Source: an uncultured Pseudomonadales bacterium (GTDB lineage: Bacteria; Pseudomonadota; Gammaproteobacteria; Pseudomonadales; Azotimanducaceae). From it: DNA of 64,000 nt. The stretch covers positions 682,001 through 746,000 of the forward strand of contig OY282460.1 of assembly GCA_958296295.1 (NCBI GenBank), read 5' to 3'. A program made the position numbers and the translations under genes. Numbering within the stretch: the stretch's first letter is position 1; each line of letters begins with the position of its first letter. The notes beneath the pieces were generated by a model that had not been told where the DNA came from, ran no database searches, and was given only the letters and a program-made list of their open reading frames with translations. Positions 45,599 to 54,844 of the stretch are shown piece by piece.

Positions 45599-45889
45599 GG
45601 CTACAACGTGCGCGCCAAATCCCTGCCGCTGCTACGGCAGCTTTTCGAGACCTTGGACGCCCGACTCCTCCCGATCTCCTTCAACGACGATGGCGTCATC
45701 AGCCCGGAGGAAATGCGAGCGACGCTGAGCCGCCTAGGCCGAGTGCGGACTTTCGAGACGCGCTACAACACATACCGGGCGAGCAGGAATCTGAGGAATC
45801 GACCGATCTTGGTCACAGAGCAGCTGTTCTTTGGTGGAGAGGCGTTGAAGTTCGCGGGCGAAGTCGACGTGGACGCGCTTCGTCGCTAG
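45599..45889 (+). pseudogene. 3' relic of a D12-class DNA adenine methyltransferase
   Basis: About 96 residues resemble only the last fifth of an adenine methyltransferase: LLPISFNDDGVISPEEM, LSRLGRVRTFETRYNTYRAS and RNLRNRPILVTEQLFFGGE are typical C-terminal blocks. The SAM motif (FxGxG) and the catalytic DPPY motif are missing, and no upstream frame supplies them before the ftsK start, so this is read as a 5'-truncated pseudogene. It is the third DNA methyltransferase-related sequence within 7 kb and may be a remnant of an earlier restriction-modification system. Confidence 0.6.
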
Positions 45890-46041
45890 GCCGCTATGCC
45901 GAAGCCGTGCGCTGTGTCGTTAGACAAGCCGGTCTCGCGCAATGGCACCTTGCGGTGCCGCCCGCCTGCACTTCGGCGGAGACGGTTGCAAGTGCAGCCG
46001 GTCTCGCGTCCACTGCGCCGTTTTCGCAAATCCGCCGGTGG

Positions 46042-47682
46042 ATGCAGGTGTTCAGACCGCTACGTTTCGCTCTTGTCGCGTTCGCGCCCCTCGTCGCCTT
46101 TGCGGCTTGGGGGCAAGCCGAGACCGGCGATGATCTGTTCACGCGGTACGAACTGAGCACGGGCTTTCCCGGGTACCAGATCGTCATCACCGGCAATTTC
46201 ACGGGCGGCGCATACGCTGACATCGTGGTCGCCCGGGTGGACGACGCCGGCAATCGCAAGTTGCACTTGTTCGGTTTCGCGGACGATGGCTGGGCGCCGG
46301 TGGCGGACGCCACTTTGCGGCCCGCCGCCGTGCTTGTGGACATTTGGCGGGCTAGCGGGCCAGACCGGCAAGATCGTGTTCTTCTCTACGGATCCGGCCG
46401 CGTCACTTGGTTCGATCCGCACGGCGGAGTGGAGCGCCCGTTGCTGGATTTGCCGGCCAGCTACAAGGCCGACGAAGGCGAACTGGCGTATGCGGACATC
46501 ACGCGGGATGTGAACCAAGACGGCCTCGAGGACGTGGTGATGCCGGACCAAGACGGCTTTTGGGTGGCGCTGCAAAAGCAAGACGGCACGTTCCACGCAG
46601 CGGCGAAACTTGGCCCGCCAGAACCGTTTCTGGACGTTTCCTCCGTGTGGGAAAAACATCGCTATCGGGCAACGGGCATCACCTCTTGGACGGTTCCCTG
46701 GTACCAGAGCCGCGTTCACTCCTTGGACCACAATCGGGACGGGCGCGCGGATCTGGTTTTTTGGAATGGCGATCACTTCGACGTGTACCACCAAACCCCG
46801 GAAGGCGTGTTCGAGCCGGTGCCGGATTCTTTCACCGTGGATGCGGCTTTCGATTCGGACGGCTTGTACTCGCTGCTTTTCGCCTTCCAAGAAGAGTCGC
46901 GCTTTTCGTTGATGACGCGCTACAAGAAAAGGCGCGAGCGCACCGTGCTGCATTCTTTCTCGGACGCGAACGCCGAGGCCCGGCCGAGAGGCGTGCGCTG
47001 CCGCCTGTCGGCTTGCTACAGCGACTTGAACGGCGACGGCATCGCGGACTTGGTAACGCTCTCGATGTCCGGCCGCAGCGTGTTCAGCCAACGCAGCCGC
47101 TACGCGGTGCATTTCGGCAGGGAGGCCGCGAGCCAAGTGCCGGGCCAAGCCCCGGCAGGCATCCGGTTCCCGGCGAAACCAGACGCGGTGATCGCGTCGA
47201 AGGGCGTGCAAAACCTGCAACCCCACGATTTGGACGGCGATGGCGTGATGGAGATCATGGCCAGCACCGTCCACTTCCGCATTGGCAAGATCCTGCGGGG
47301 GCTGCTGCCGGGGGGCATGGCCTCGCATGTGGATTTCTATCGTTTGGAAGGTGGCGCGTACCCGGAGAGGCCGAACGCCAGACGCACCTTTCGCATGAAT
47401 CTGCTGAGCGGTTTCCAGCCTCCGGTGCTGGTCGGCGACGTGAACGGCGACGGCCGTTCGGATCTGCTGCTGGGGCGAAAACGAGACAAGCTGAACGTGT
47501 TCTTGGGCGTGCCCGGTCCCGCGTTGTTCGCCGCAAGAGCTCAAACCGTCCGCGTGCCGCTGCCGGGGGGCGACGATCTCGCCCGGCTCGTGAATCTCAA
47601 CAACGACGGCCGGCAGGACGTTCTGCTCCATCATCCCGCCAAAGAGGCCCCGCATCGGCTGATCCTCCTCCTCGCCCGCTGA
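46042..47682 (+). CDS. Secreted FG-GAP/VCBS-repeat protein
   Basis: Predicted exported beta-propeller protein of unknown role, 546 aa. A signal peptide (RFALVAFAPLVAFAAWGQA) ends near residue 26. Calcium-binding-like repeats follow: DHNRDGRADLVFW, DLNGDGIADLVTL, DLDGDGVMEIMAS, DVNGDGRSDLLLG and LNNDGRQDVLLH, the FG-GAP/VCBS pattern also seen in integrin-type propellers. ATG 46042 was chosen because the signal peptide begins there. There is no operon partner; the adenine methyltransferase relic lies upstream. Confidence 0.82.
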   Translation: MQVFRPLRFALVAFAPLVAFAAWGQAETGDDLFTRYELSTGFPGYQIVITGNFTGGAYADIVVARVDDAGNRKLHLFGFADDGWAPVADATLRPAAVLVDIWRASGPDRQDRVLLYGSGRVTWFDPHGGVERPLLDLPASYKADEGELAYADITRDVNQDGLEDVVMPDQDGFWVALQKQDGTFHAAAKLGPPEPFLDVSSVWEKHRYRATGITSWTVPWYQSRVHSLDHNRDGRADLVFWNGDHFDVYHQTPEGVFEPVPDSFTVDAAFDSDGLYSLLFAFQEESRFSLMTRYKKRRERTVLHSFSDANAEARPRGVRCRLSACYSDLNGDGIADLVTLSMSGRSVFSQRSRYAVHFGREAASQVPGQAPAGIRFPAKPDAVIASKGVQNLQPHDLDGDGVMEIMASTVHFRIGKILRGLLPGGMASHVDFYRLEGGAYPERPNARRTFRMNLLSGFQPPVLVGDVNGDGRSDLLLGRKRDKLNVFLGVPGPALFAARAQTVRVPLPGGDDLARLVNLNNDGRQDVLLHHPAKEAPHRLILLLAR

Positions 47683-47788
47683 CGCCTCGCCCGGTGCCGC
47701 GGTGCTTGCCGGCAACAGGCCGTCGCCTAGGCGCAACGCGGCTGCGCTAAGCTAACGCCCGACCACTAGGCAACCAGCTGGAGCGTTC

Positions 47789-48664
47789 ATGGCCACCTAT
47801 CGCGCCGCCGAAGCGTTGCCGGGCGACGAGCCCGGCCCGTGGGGCGAACCCGTTTCCATCCGCTACGACCGCCGCGACGTGCTGCTGTACGCTGTCGGCG
47901 TCGGCTGCCGCGACCTGCGTTTCGTCTACGAGGGCCACGAGGCTTTCGCGGTGTTTCCCACCTTCGCCATCCGCTGGGGTGGCGCCGGGGCGCCCCTCGA
48001 TCGCGATCTGGTGCCGAGTTCGCCCGGCCCGCTCAACATCGACGCCGAGCGCCACTTGGAGTTGGTGAAGCCGTTGCCCTTGGAGGGCGCCGTCACCGTG
48101 CGCTCGCGCGTCATCGGCATTCATCCGCGCGGCAAGGGCAATGGCTTCGTGGAGTTCGAGAGCGAGGTGCGGGACGAAGCCGGCGACGTTTGCGTTTACA
48201 TGGTGAACGGCTCGTTCCGTCGCGGCGTGCGCGAACTCGGCGACATCGAGCCGTTTCAAGGCGCCGGCAACACGTTCTCGCAGAAGATCACGGTACCTGA
48301 GCGTCAGCCGGATGCGGAAGTCGCCGTGCCCATCGCGGACAATCAAGCCCACATCTACCGGCTGTCCGGGGACTACAATCCCTTGCACATCGATCCGGCC
48401 GCGGCCCGTTTCGGCGGCTTCGACGTGCCCATCCTCCACGGACTGTGTACCTTCGGCCACTGCGCGAACGCGCTGCTTGGCGCCCTCGCGCAAGGCGACC
48501 CGGCGCGATTCTCGAAGATCAAAGTGCGCTTTTCCGCGCCGGTCTTCCTCGGCGACGAATTGCGCGTCCGCGCTTGGCGGGAAAGCGATAGACGAGCGTT
48601 GTTCGAAGCCCGCGTGGGCGATCGCGTGGTGGTGTCGAACGCCTTTTTCGAGTGGGCCGCGTAG
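47789..48664 (+). CDS. MaoC-family (R)-specific enoyl-CoA hydratase-like protein
   Basis: Double hotdog-fold hydratase/dehydratase, 291 aa. The C-terminal hotdog has the hydratase-2 motif YRLSGDYNPLHIDPAAARFG near residue 190, with catalytic Asp and His, and VPILHGLCTFGHCANALL. The N-terminal half is a MaoC-like domain lacking the motif, as in peroxisomal multifunctional hydratase 2 (D-3-hydroxyacyl-CoA dehydratase). Likely acts on acyl-CoA substrates, exact chain unknown. ATG 47789 has GGAG about 8 nt upstream. Confidence 0.88.
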   Translation: MATYRAAEALPGDEPGPWGEPVSIRYDRRDVLLYAVGVGCRDLRFVYEGHEAFAVFPTFAIRWGGAGAPLDRDLVPSSPGPLNIDAERHLELVKPLPLEGAVTVRSRVIGIHPRGKGNGFVEFESEVRDEAGDVCVYMVNGSFRRGVRELGDIEPFQGAGNTFSQKITVPERQPDAEVAVPIADNQAHIYRLSGDYNPLHIDPAAARFGGFDVPILHGLCTFGHCANALLGALAQGDPARFSKIKVRFSAPVFLGDELRVRAWRESDRRALFEARVGDRVVVSNAFFEWAA

Positions 48665-48693
48665 TTTCTTCGTAGCGACCGCCGGGCATCGTC

Positions 48694-49746
48694 GTGGCAA
48701 CAGCAGAGGTGGAGAACGCCTGTCCGAATTGCGGAGAAGCCCGCCGCGGGCGGTTTTGCTGGCGCTGCGGCCAGAACGACCGCAACTACTCCCGTTCGCT
48801 GTGGCGCGTCGTCGGCGATGTCCTGAAAGAGGCGTTCGAGGTCGATGGGCGCATAGTGAGGACCTTGCGTTCGTTGTTCCTGCGTCCCGGGGAGCTTGCG
48901 GCCGAGTTTTCCGTCAACCGGCGGGCCAGCTACGTCTCGCCCATTCGCACCTATCTTTTCGCCAGCATCGTGTTTTTTCTGGTGTTGACCGTGAGGACGG
49001 ATCTTGGCGAGAGACCGGCCAAGGTCAAGGCCCACGAGCAGGATGTTCCGACAGAACTGGCGGACGAACGAGCCGAGCGGCGCGAGGCCTGCGCGGAAGA
49101 CGCCGAGCGTTTCAAGCTCGCGCTGCCGGCGCACCAGAGACGCAAGGTGGACGAAATCGTGAGCCGAGGGCCGCCCATCTCTATTCCAAGGACATTCCTT
49201 TGCGATTTGGTGATGCAGCCGCTCCTGATCGAAATGAAACGAACGCAAGCCGACGGTGGAGGCTCCATTCGCATGGCGGTAGCCACGTCACTTGCCGGCG
49301 GAATGGTGGAAGTGCTCCACGATCCGAGAGACGCGGTCAACCAGTTGATTGACAACCTGCCCTTGGCGATGTTCGTGACGCTGCCCGGCTTCGCGCTGCT
49401 GCTGAAGTTCTTTTTTTGGGGCAGCCGCCGCTTCTACGCCGAACATCTGGTTTTCTCCGTTTATTTGCACGCGTTCGCCTACCTCGCCTACACGGTCGTA
49501 TTGCTGCTGCCAGAATCCTCCCCAAACGCCGGCTGGATGGCCAGGACGCTGGTGGAGGTGACGGACTGGATCGGCTTGGGAATCATCTTCTGGAACGTCG
49601 GGTACAGCTATTTCGCGCTGCGGCGCTACTACCGCAACGGCCGCTTCAAGACGTTCTGCAAGTGGCTTGCCCTCGGCTTCTGCTACGGGTTGCTGCTGGT
49701 GCCGGGCCTCATGTTGTCCGTGGGGTTCACGCTCTACCAGCTCTAA
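48694..49746 (+). CDS. DUF3667-type zinc-ribbon membrane protein
   Basis: Multi-pass membrane protein of unknown function, 350 aa. The N-terminus has a CPNCGEARRGRFCWRCGQND double-Cys zinc ribbon, then YSRSLWRVVGDVLKEAF and LRPGELAAEF, the DUF3667 pattern. At least five hydrophobic spans follow (for example TYLFASIVFFLVLTV, FVTLPGFALLLKFFFW and WIGLGIIFWNVGYSYFAL). The first span is followed by a charged region (about residues 108-190). The start is GTG 48694, 30 nt after the MaoC-like stop; a GTG 15 nt downstream is also possible. Confidence 0.8.
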   Translation: MATAEVENACPNCGEARRGRFCWRCGQNDRNYSRSLWRVVGDVLKEAFEVDGRIVRTLRSLFLRPGELAAEFSVNRRASYVSPIRTYLFASIVFFLVLTVRTDLGERPAKVKAHEQDVPTELADERAERREACAEDAERFKLALPAHQRRKVDEIVSRGPPISIPRTFLCDLVMQPLLIEMKRTQADGGGSIRMAVATSLAGGMVEVLHDPRDAVNQLIDNLPLAMFVTLPGFALLLKFFFWGSRRFYAEHLVFSVYLHAFAYLAYTVVLLLPESSPNAGWMARTLVEVTDWIGLGIIFWNVGYSYFALRRYYRNGRFKTFCKWLALGFCYGLLLVPGLMLSVGFTLYQL

Positions 49747-49771
49747 CCCCTTAGAGCTTCAACCTTGGCAA

Positions 49772-50773
49772 ATGATGGTCATCGCTACGCCTTATCTCGT
49801 ATTTCTCGGCGACGCGCGCGACGCGCTGGCCGCGAAGACCGGCCAAGGCATCGTGGATTGGCGTGGCCAGCGGGTGGTTGGACAACAACGGCTCGCCGGC
49901 TGCGCGGCTGATCTCGGCGTGCCGGATCTGTCGGCGAGCGCGGCGCAGCGTTTGGGCGCCCGCACGCTGGTCATCGGCGTCGCCAACCGCGGCGGCGTGG
50001 TGCCGACCAGCTGGCAAGCGCCGCTTGTGCAGGCGCTCGAAGCGGGGCTGGACATCGCCAGCGGCCTGCACACCCGCCTCGCCGATGTCCCGCAAGTGGC
50101 CGCGGCGGCCGAGCGGTGCGGGCGGCGGTTGTTCGATGTGCGCCATCCGCCCGACACATTGCCAATCGCCACGGGCCGCAAGCGCGCCGGCCAACGGCTG
50201 CTCACGGTGGGCACGGACTGCTCGGTGGGCAAGAAATACGCCGCGCTGGCCATAGAGCGGGAGCTCCAGCAACGTGGCGTGGCCGCCGACTACCGCGCTA
50301 CCGGGCAGACGGGCATTCTTATCGCCGGTGCCGGCATCGCTATCGACGGCGTGGTTGCGGACTTCGCCGCCGGTGCCGCGGAAGCCCTCTCGCCGGACAA
50401 CGACGCCGCGCACTGGGACGTCGTGGAAGGCCAAGGGTCGCTGTTCCACCCCTCGTTCGCCGGCGTGAGTTTGGCGCTTCTGCACGGCTCGCAGCCGGAC
50501 GCGGTGGTGGTTTGCCACGAGCCCACCCGCACCACGATGCGCGGCGTGGACGCCCCGGTTCCGGCCATCCGCGCTGTTGTGGAGCAAACCCTGGCCCTCG
50601 GCCGGTTGACGAATCCGCGCATCCGCTGCGTGGGCGTGGCGCTCAACACCGCGGCGCTGACGGATTCCGCGGCGCGCGAGGCCGTTGTCGAAACCGGCCG
50701 CGGTCTCGCGTTGCCGTGTTGCGACCCGATGCGCGATGGCGTCGGTGTTCTGGTCGACGAGATGCTCGCGTGA
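49772..50773 (+). CDS. dgcN: DUF1611 protein, probable D-glutamate N-acetyltransferase DgcN
   Basis: DUF1611 P-loop protein, 333 aa. Published work on marine bacteria assigns DgcN an N-acetyltransferase role in D-glutamate catabolism, paired with racemase DgcA; the assignment here rests on family and pairing. A P-loop-like TVGTDCSVGKKYAALAIE lies near residue 145, followed by YRATGQTGILIAGAG, EGQGSLFHPSFAGVSLALL and HEPTRTTMRG. Two ATGs are adjacent at 49772 and 49775. The 3' end overlaps dgcA (GTGA), so the two are translated together. Confidence 0.8.
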   Translation: MMVIATPYLVFLGDARDALAAKTGQGIVDWRGQRVVGQQRLAGCAADLGVPDLSASAAQRLGARTLVIGVANRGGVVPTSWQAPLVQALEAGLDIASGLHTRLADVPQVAAAAERCGRRLFDVRHPPDTLPIATGRKRAGQRLLTVGTDCSVGKKYAALAIERELQQRGVAADYRATGQTGILIAGAGIAIDGVVADFAAGAAEALSPDNDAAHWDVVEGQGSLFHPSFAGVSLALLHGSQPDAVVVCHEPTRTTMRGVDAPVPAIRAVVEQTLALGRLTNPRIRCVGVALNTAALTDSAAREAVVETGRGLALPCCDPMRDGVGVLVDEMLA

Positions 50774-51753
50774 CCGCCGCGGCAACCGTCGCCGCGCATG
50801 CCGAAAGCTGGCCCATAGCCCGCCCTTTCCGCATCGCGCGCGGCGCGAAAACCGTCGCTGACGTGGTGGTCGCCACCGTGCGCGGCGGTGGATTCGCGGG
50901 CCGCGGCGAATGTGTGGCGTATCGGCGTTACGGCGAGTGCGCCGAGGGCGTCGCCGAAGCCATTCGCGGCTATCGCGGCCCGCTGGATCGGGCCGCGTTG
51001 CGCGACGCTCTGCCGCCCGGCGCGGCGCGCAACGCGCTGGACTGCGCGCTGTGGGACCTGGAGGCGAAGCGCGCCAGCAAGCCGGCGTGGCAGCTCGCCG
51101 GCGTGCCGCGGCCAACCGGCGTCGCCACGGCCTACACCATCGGCTTGGACACCCCCGGCGCGATGGGCGAGCGGGCGGCTGCGGAGAGCCATCGCCCGCT
51201 CTTGAAGCTGAAACTCGGCGGCGCGGAAATCGACGGCGACTTGGAGCGTCTTCGCGCCGTGCGCCGCAACGCGCCGGGCGCGCGCCTCATCGTGGACGCC
51301 AACGAAGGCTGGGAAATGGCGGCCTTGGAGCGTTTCGTTCCGGTGGCCGTGGACGCCAACGTGCGTCTAATCGAGCAGCCGTTGCCGGAGGCGGCGGACG
51401 CGGCGCTGGCGGACGCGCGCTTGCCGATTCCCATTGCCGCGGACGAGAGCGCCCGCGGCGACGTGAACATGGCGGAAATCGCCACCCGCTACCAAGTGGT
51501 CAACATCAAGCTGGACAAGACCGGCGGGCTCACGCAAGCCCTGGCGTTGGCCCGCGAGGCCCGCGCGCTGGGGCTTGGCGTCATGGTCGGCTGCATGGTC
51601 TGCACGTCGCTGGCAGTGGCCCCGGCGCTGCTGCTCGCCCACTTCGCGGAAGTGGTGGATCTGGACGGCCCGCTCCTTCTGGCGCGAGACAGAACCCCGC
51701 GCCTGCCTTACGAAAACCAGTGCGTTTCCTTCGATAGCGCCGTGTGGGGCTGA
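50770..51753 (+). CDS. dgcA: Enolase-superfamily racemase/epimerase, probable DgcA
   Basis: Enolase-superfamily enzyme of the muconate lactonising/dipeptide epimerase group, 327 aa. Catalytic Lys pair in LLKLKLGG near residue 142, metal ligands in LIVDANEGW, VRLIEQPLPE and IAADESARG, and the C-terminal Lys in VNIKLDKTGGL are visible. With DUF1611 next to it, the likely role is racemisation of N-acetyl-D-glutamate; an L-Ala-D/L-Glu dipeptide epimerase function is the alternative. The start is GTG 50770. Confidence 0.85.
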   Translation: MTAAATVAAHAESWPIARPFRIARGAKTVADVVVATVRGGGFAGRGECVAYRRYGECAEGVAEAIRGYRGPLDRAALRDALPPGAARNALDCALWDLEAKRASKPAWQLAGVPRPTGVATAYTIGLDTPGAMGERAAAESHRPLLKLKLGGAEIDGDLERLRAVRRNAPGARLIVDANEGWEMAALERFVPVAVDANVRLIEQPLPEAADAALADARLPIPIAADESARGDVNMAEIATRYQVVNIKLDKTGGLTQALALAREARALGLGVMVGCMVCTSLAVAPALLLAHFAEVVDLDGPLLLARDRTPRLPYENQCVSFDSAVWG

Positions 51754-52043
51754 ATCGCTCGGCGGGCGCGTTCCGAATGGCTAGGCCGTGCCGCGCGGTC
51801 GCACGCAACGGTGCGAAACAACCCCCCAATTGACGCTCCGCGAGCACGCCCGTCAAGTAAAATGCGCCGCCCGCGCCCCCGGACTGCAAGGAGCCGTTTC
51901 TTGTACTCGATCTTGTTCCGCCTTCGCGCGCTTGCTTGGCCTTGCGGTCAAGCCGGTGGCGCGCCCGTTTGGGCGGTTTGTGGTGGCGCTTGCCCGCGCC
52001 GACGGCGTTCGCGCCAGTCGTCGCCGCCGCCTTCCCCGCGCCC
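51754..52043. other. 290-bp gap before the aminotransferase gene
   Basis: A possible -35 TTGACG (51830) precedes an AT-rich patch (TCAAGTAAAAT, 51853-51863). AAGGAG at 51889-51894 lies just before a TTG at 51901 that opens a short Leu-rich frame without convincing homology. No gene is called. Confidence 0.3.
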
Positions 52044-52979
52044 ATGACTTCCACCGCCGCAACCGAACGCGCCATTTGGCGCGATGGCGAGTTCGTGCCC
52101 TGGCACCAGGCCACGGTGCATGTGCTCGCACAGAGCCTGCAACGGGGATCGCTCGCGTTCGACTATCTCAGCGTGTACGAAACCCGGCGCGGCGTCGCGT
52201 TGTTTCGGCTGCGGGATCACATGGAACGGCTGCGCCGCACCTGCGAAATCGTCGGGCTGCCGCTGGGATTTTCCGTACCCGAACTGGAAGAGGCGTGCGT
52301 CGCCACCGTGCGCCGCAATCCGGGCGCGAAATCCGTGAAGATCAGCGCCCTCATTCCGTCCCTTGAAGCGGACGTGGTGCCTCGGGACGCCCGCGTGTCA
52401 GTGTTCGTCGCCGCCTACAACGCCGACGTGGATTTGGCGCCGGGCGCCGGCGCGCCACTGCGGCGCCGGGAACTCTCCATCAAGATCGAGCGCGAGAAAG
52501 CGGCCCGGCGCGACGACATCGTGCCCGCCCACGCCAAGGTGGCGGCCAACTACACCGCCGCCATGGTCGCCAAGTGGCGCGCCCGCCGCGAGGGCTACGA
52601 CGACATCGTGCTGCTGGACCAGCACGGCTGCGTCACCGAAGGCCCCACCGCCAACCTTTTCATCGTCCACGGCGACCGTGTGGCGACGCCGCCGGCGTGC
52701 AAGGTGCTGCTCGGCATCACCCGGGACAGCGTGCGCGCGCTGGCCGCCAAGGCCGGCGTGGTGTGCGAAGAGCGCGATTTCGGCGCGGACGAGCTGCTCC
52801 GCGCCGACGAGGTGTTTCTCACCGGCACCACCGTCGGCGTTTGGCCTGTGCTGCGGGTGGACGGCAATGCCGTCGGCGACGGCGCGGTTGGCCGCGTTAC
52901 CGCCCTGCTGCGGCAGAGGTACCGCGCCGCGGTGCGCGGCGAAGACGCGGACTTCGCGCACTGGCTTCGCTACCTGTAG
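52044..52979 (+). CDS. Class IV aminotransferase (IlvE-like)
   Basis: PLP fold-type IV aminotransferase, 311 aa, closest to branched-chain amino acid transaminase. It has IWRDGEFVPWHQATVHVLAQ and FDYLSVYETRRG at the N-terminus, the PLP-Lys in IVPAHAKVAANYTAAM (Lys about residue 162), DIVLLDQHGCVTEGPTANLF with the conserved Glu, and EVFLTGTTVGVWPV. Substrate could also be a D-amino acid or aminodeoxychorismate, as the fold is shared. Its end converges on the purB fusion gene; a small CCCGG/CCGGG stem lies between them at 52991-53005. Confidence 0.85.
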   Translation: MTSTAATERAIWRDGEFVPWHQATVHVLAQSLQRGSLAFDYLSVYETRRGVALFRLRDHMERLRRTCEIVGLPLGFSVPELEEACVATVRRNPGAKSVKISALIPSLEADVVPRDARVSVFVAAYNADVDLAPGAGAPLRRRELSIKIEREKAARRDDIVPAHAKVAANYTAAMVAKWRARREGYDDIVLLDQHGCVTEGPTANLFIVHGDRVATPPACKVLLGITRDSVRALAAKAGVVCEERDFGADELLRADEVFLTGTTVGVWPVLRVDGNAVGDGAVGRVTALLRQRYRAAVRGEDADFAHWLRYL

Positions 52980-53029
52980 CCACTCGTCCGCCCGGCGTCG
53001 CCGGGTGACGCTGCACTTCGGCACTTCGG

Positions 53030-54844
53030 TTATCGGCTTGGCGGCCGGTGTAAGACCATGTTGCGATGGGGAATGCCGGCGTCCTCGAAGGGCTCACCCA
53101 CGGCCTTGAAGCCGCACCGTTCGTAGAACGGCACGGCATCCGCTTGCGCGTGCAGAAACACCGCGCGATCGTCCTCGGCCGCCGCGGCCACGGCGTGGGC
53201 GAGCAATTGGGCGCCCACCCCGTGGCGGCGCCAAGCGGGTAGGACGGCCATGCGCCCGATCTGGCCGCTCGCCAACAGCCGAGCGGTGCCGATGGGCCGC
53301 CCTTGCTCGTCCTCGGCGAGGAAGTGCCGGCAATCGGCGTCCTCGCCGTCCAGTTCTTCTTCCCGACCGATGCCCTGCTCGCGCACGAACACCGCCATGC
53401 GCACGGACGACAACGCTTCCGCGGCGTCCGCCCAGCCCACTTCGCGCACCGTCGCGCCGGTCTCGGCGAGCGCGGAGCGGGCGAGGGCCTCGGCGATTCC
53501 GGTGTACGCGCTGGGGCGAAGCGCCGCCAAGGAGCGCCTCGCCTCCTCGGGAAGATCCAAGGCGGCGAGCAGCTCCCGGTACACGCGCTCGTCCATGCGC
53601 CGCCCGCGCGTTAGCTGTTTCAGCCGCTCGTAGGGCTTGGCGGCGCCGCTCGCTCGCAACACCGTCTGCACCGGCTCGGCCAGCACTTCCCAAGCGGCGT
53701 CCAGATCTTCGGCCAGCCGCGCCGGCGCGAGCTCCAGCTTGGCGAGGCCGCGGCGGGCGCTGGTCCAAGCGATGAGGCAGTGGCCGAACGCCGTGCCGAC
53801 GTTGCGCAACGCGGTGGAATCCGACAGATCCCGTTGCCAGCGCGACACCGCGAGCTTGTCCGCCAGATGCGCGAGCAGCGCGTTGGCGACGCCGATGTTG
53901 CCCTCCGAGTTCTCGAAGTCGATGGGATTCACCTTGTGCGGCATCGTGGAACTGCCCGTCTCGCCCGGGGCGGCGCGCTGGCGGAAGTAGCCGATAGCGA
54001 TGTAGCCCCAAAGGTCGCGGTCGAAGTCCAGCACCACCTGATTGAAGCGGGTGAGCCAGTGGCACACCTCGGCCAGCCCGTCGTGGGGTTCGATCTGCGT
54101 GGTGTGGGCGTTGAAGCGCAGGCCCAGACTCTCCACGAACGCGCGGCAGTGGCGCGGCCAGTCCACTTGCGGGTAGGCGACCGTGTGGGCGTTGTAGTTG
54201 CCCACCGCGCCGTTCATCTTGCCGAGCAGGTCGGCACCGGCGAAACCGGCCCGCTGGCGCTCCAGGCGCGCGACGAAATTGGCGAGCTCCTTGCCGACGG
54301 TGGTGGGCGAGGCGGCTTGGCCGTGTGTGCGCGCCAGCATGGGCACATGCGCCAAGGGAAGGGCCAGGCGGCGAAGGTCCGCGATCAAGCCGCGCATCGC
54401 CGGCAGCAGCACATTCGTGCGCGCGTCGGCGATCATCAGCCCGTAGGCGAGGTTGTTCACGTCCTCGGAGGTGCAGCCGAAATGGACGAACTCGACATGC
54501 CGGCCGAGGCCCTCCAGCTTGCCGACAGCCGACTTCACGAAATACTCGACGGCCTTCACGTCGTGATTGGTCTCGGCCTCCAGAGCGCGGATGGCTTCGG
54601 CGTCGGCGACGCTGAAGTCGCGCCAAATGGCCCGCGCGCGCTCCGCCACCGGCGCCGCGACCGGCGGCAACTCGGCCACATCCGGCAGGCTCGCCAGATG
54701 CAGAAACCACTCCACTTCCACCCGCACGCGGTAGCGCATCAGCCCGAACTCGCTGACGATGGGTGCCAAGGCGGCGGCGCGACGCCGGTAGCGTCCGTCC
54801 AGCGGCGAGATTGCCGTTAGGGGATTGAGGTGCGCGTCTGTCAT
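53030..54844 (-). CDS. purB: Adenylosuccinate lyase fused to a C-terminal GNAT acetyltransferase
   Basis: A single 604 aa frame. Residues 1 to about 457 are PurB, which splits SAICAR and adenylosuccinate in purine synthesis: start [47 protein letters not shown] and signature [19 protein letters not shown]. The lyase alone has the length of E. coli PurB (456 aa). Residues about 460-604 form a GNAT domain: [20 protein letters not shown], acetyl-CoA loop [18 protein letters not shown] and [20 protein letters not shown], most like ElaA-type proteins. The fusion is unusual. The start overlaps the mnmA stop by 4 nt. Confidence 0.93.
   Translation of the reverse strand: MTDAHLNPLTAISPLDGRYRRRAAALAPIVSEFGLMRYRVRVEVEWFLHLASLPDVAELPPVAAPVAERARAIWRDFSVADAEAIRALEAETNHDVKAVEYFVKSAVGKLEGLGRHVEFVHFGCTSEDVNNLAYGLMIADARTNVLLPAMRGLIADLRRLALPLAHVPMLARTHGQAASPTTVGKELANFVARLERQRAGFAGADLLGKMNGAVGNYNAHTVAYPQVDWPRHCRAFVESLGLRFNAHTTQIEPHDGLAEVCHWLTRFNQVVLDFDRDLWGYIAIGYFRQRAAPGETGSSTMPHKVNPIDFENSEGNIGVANALLAHLADKLAVSRWQRDLSDSTALRNVGTAFGHCLIAWTSARRGLAKLELAPARLAEDLDAAWEVLAEPVQTVLRASGAAKPYERLKQLTRGRRMDERVYRELLAALDLPEEARRSLAALRPSAYTGIAEALARSALAETGATVREVGWADAAEALSSVRMAVFVREQGIGREEELDGEDADCRHFLAEDEQGRPIGTARLLASGQIGRMAVLPAWRRHGVGAQLLAHAVAAAAEDDRAVFLHAQADAVPFYERCGFKAVGEPFEDAGIPHRNMVLHRPPSR

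Noticed and set aside
51862..52047. Short frames in the gap before the aminotransferase, including TTG 51901 with AAGGAG upstream
   Set aside because: Only a few dozen residues without a recognisable pattern; the aminotransferase ATG at 52044 gives the full family N-terminus.
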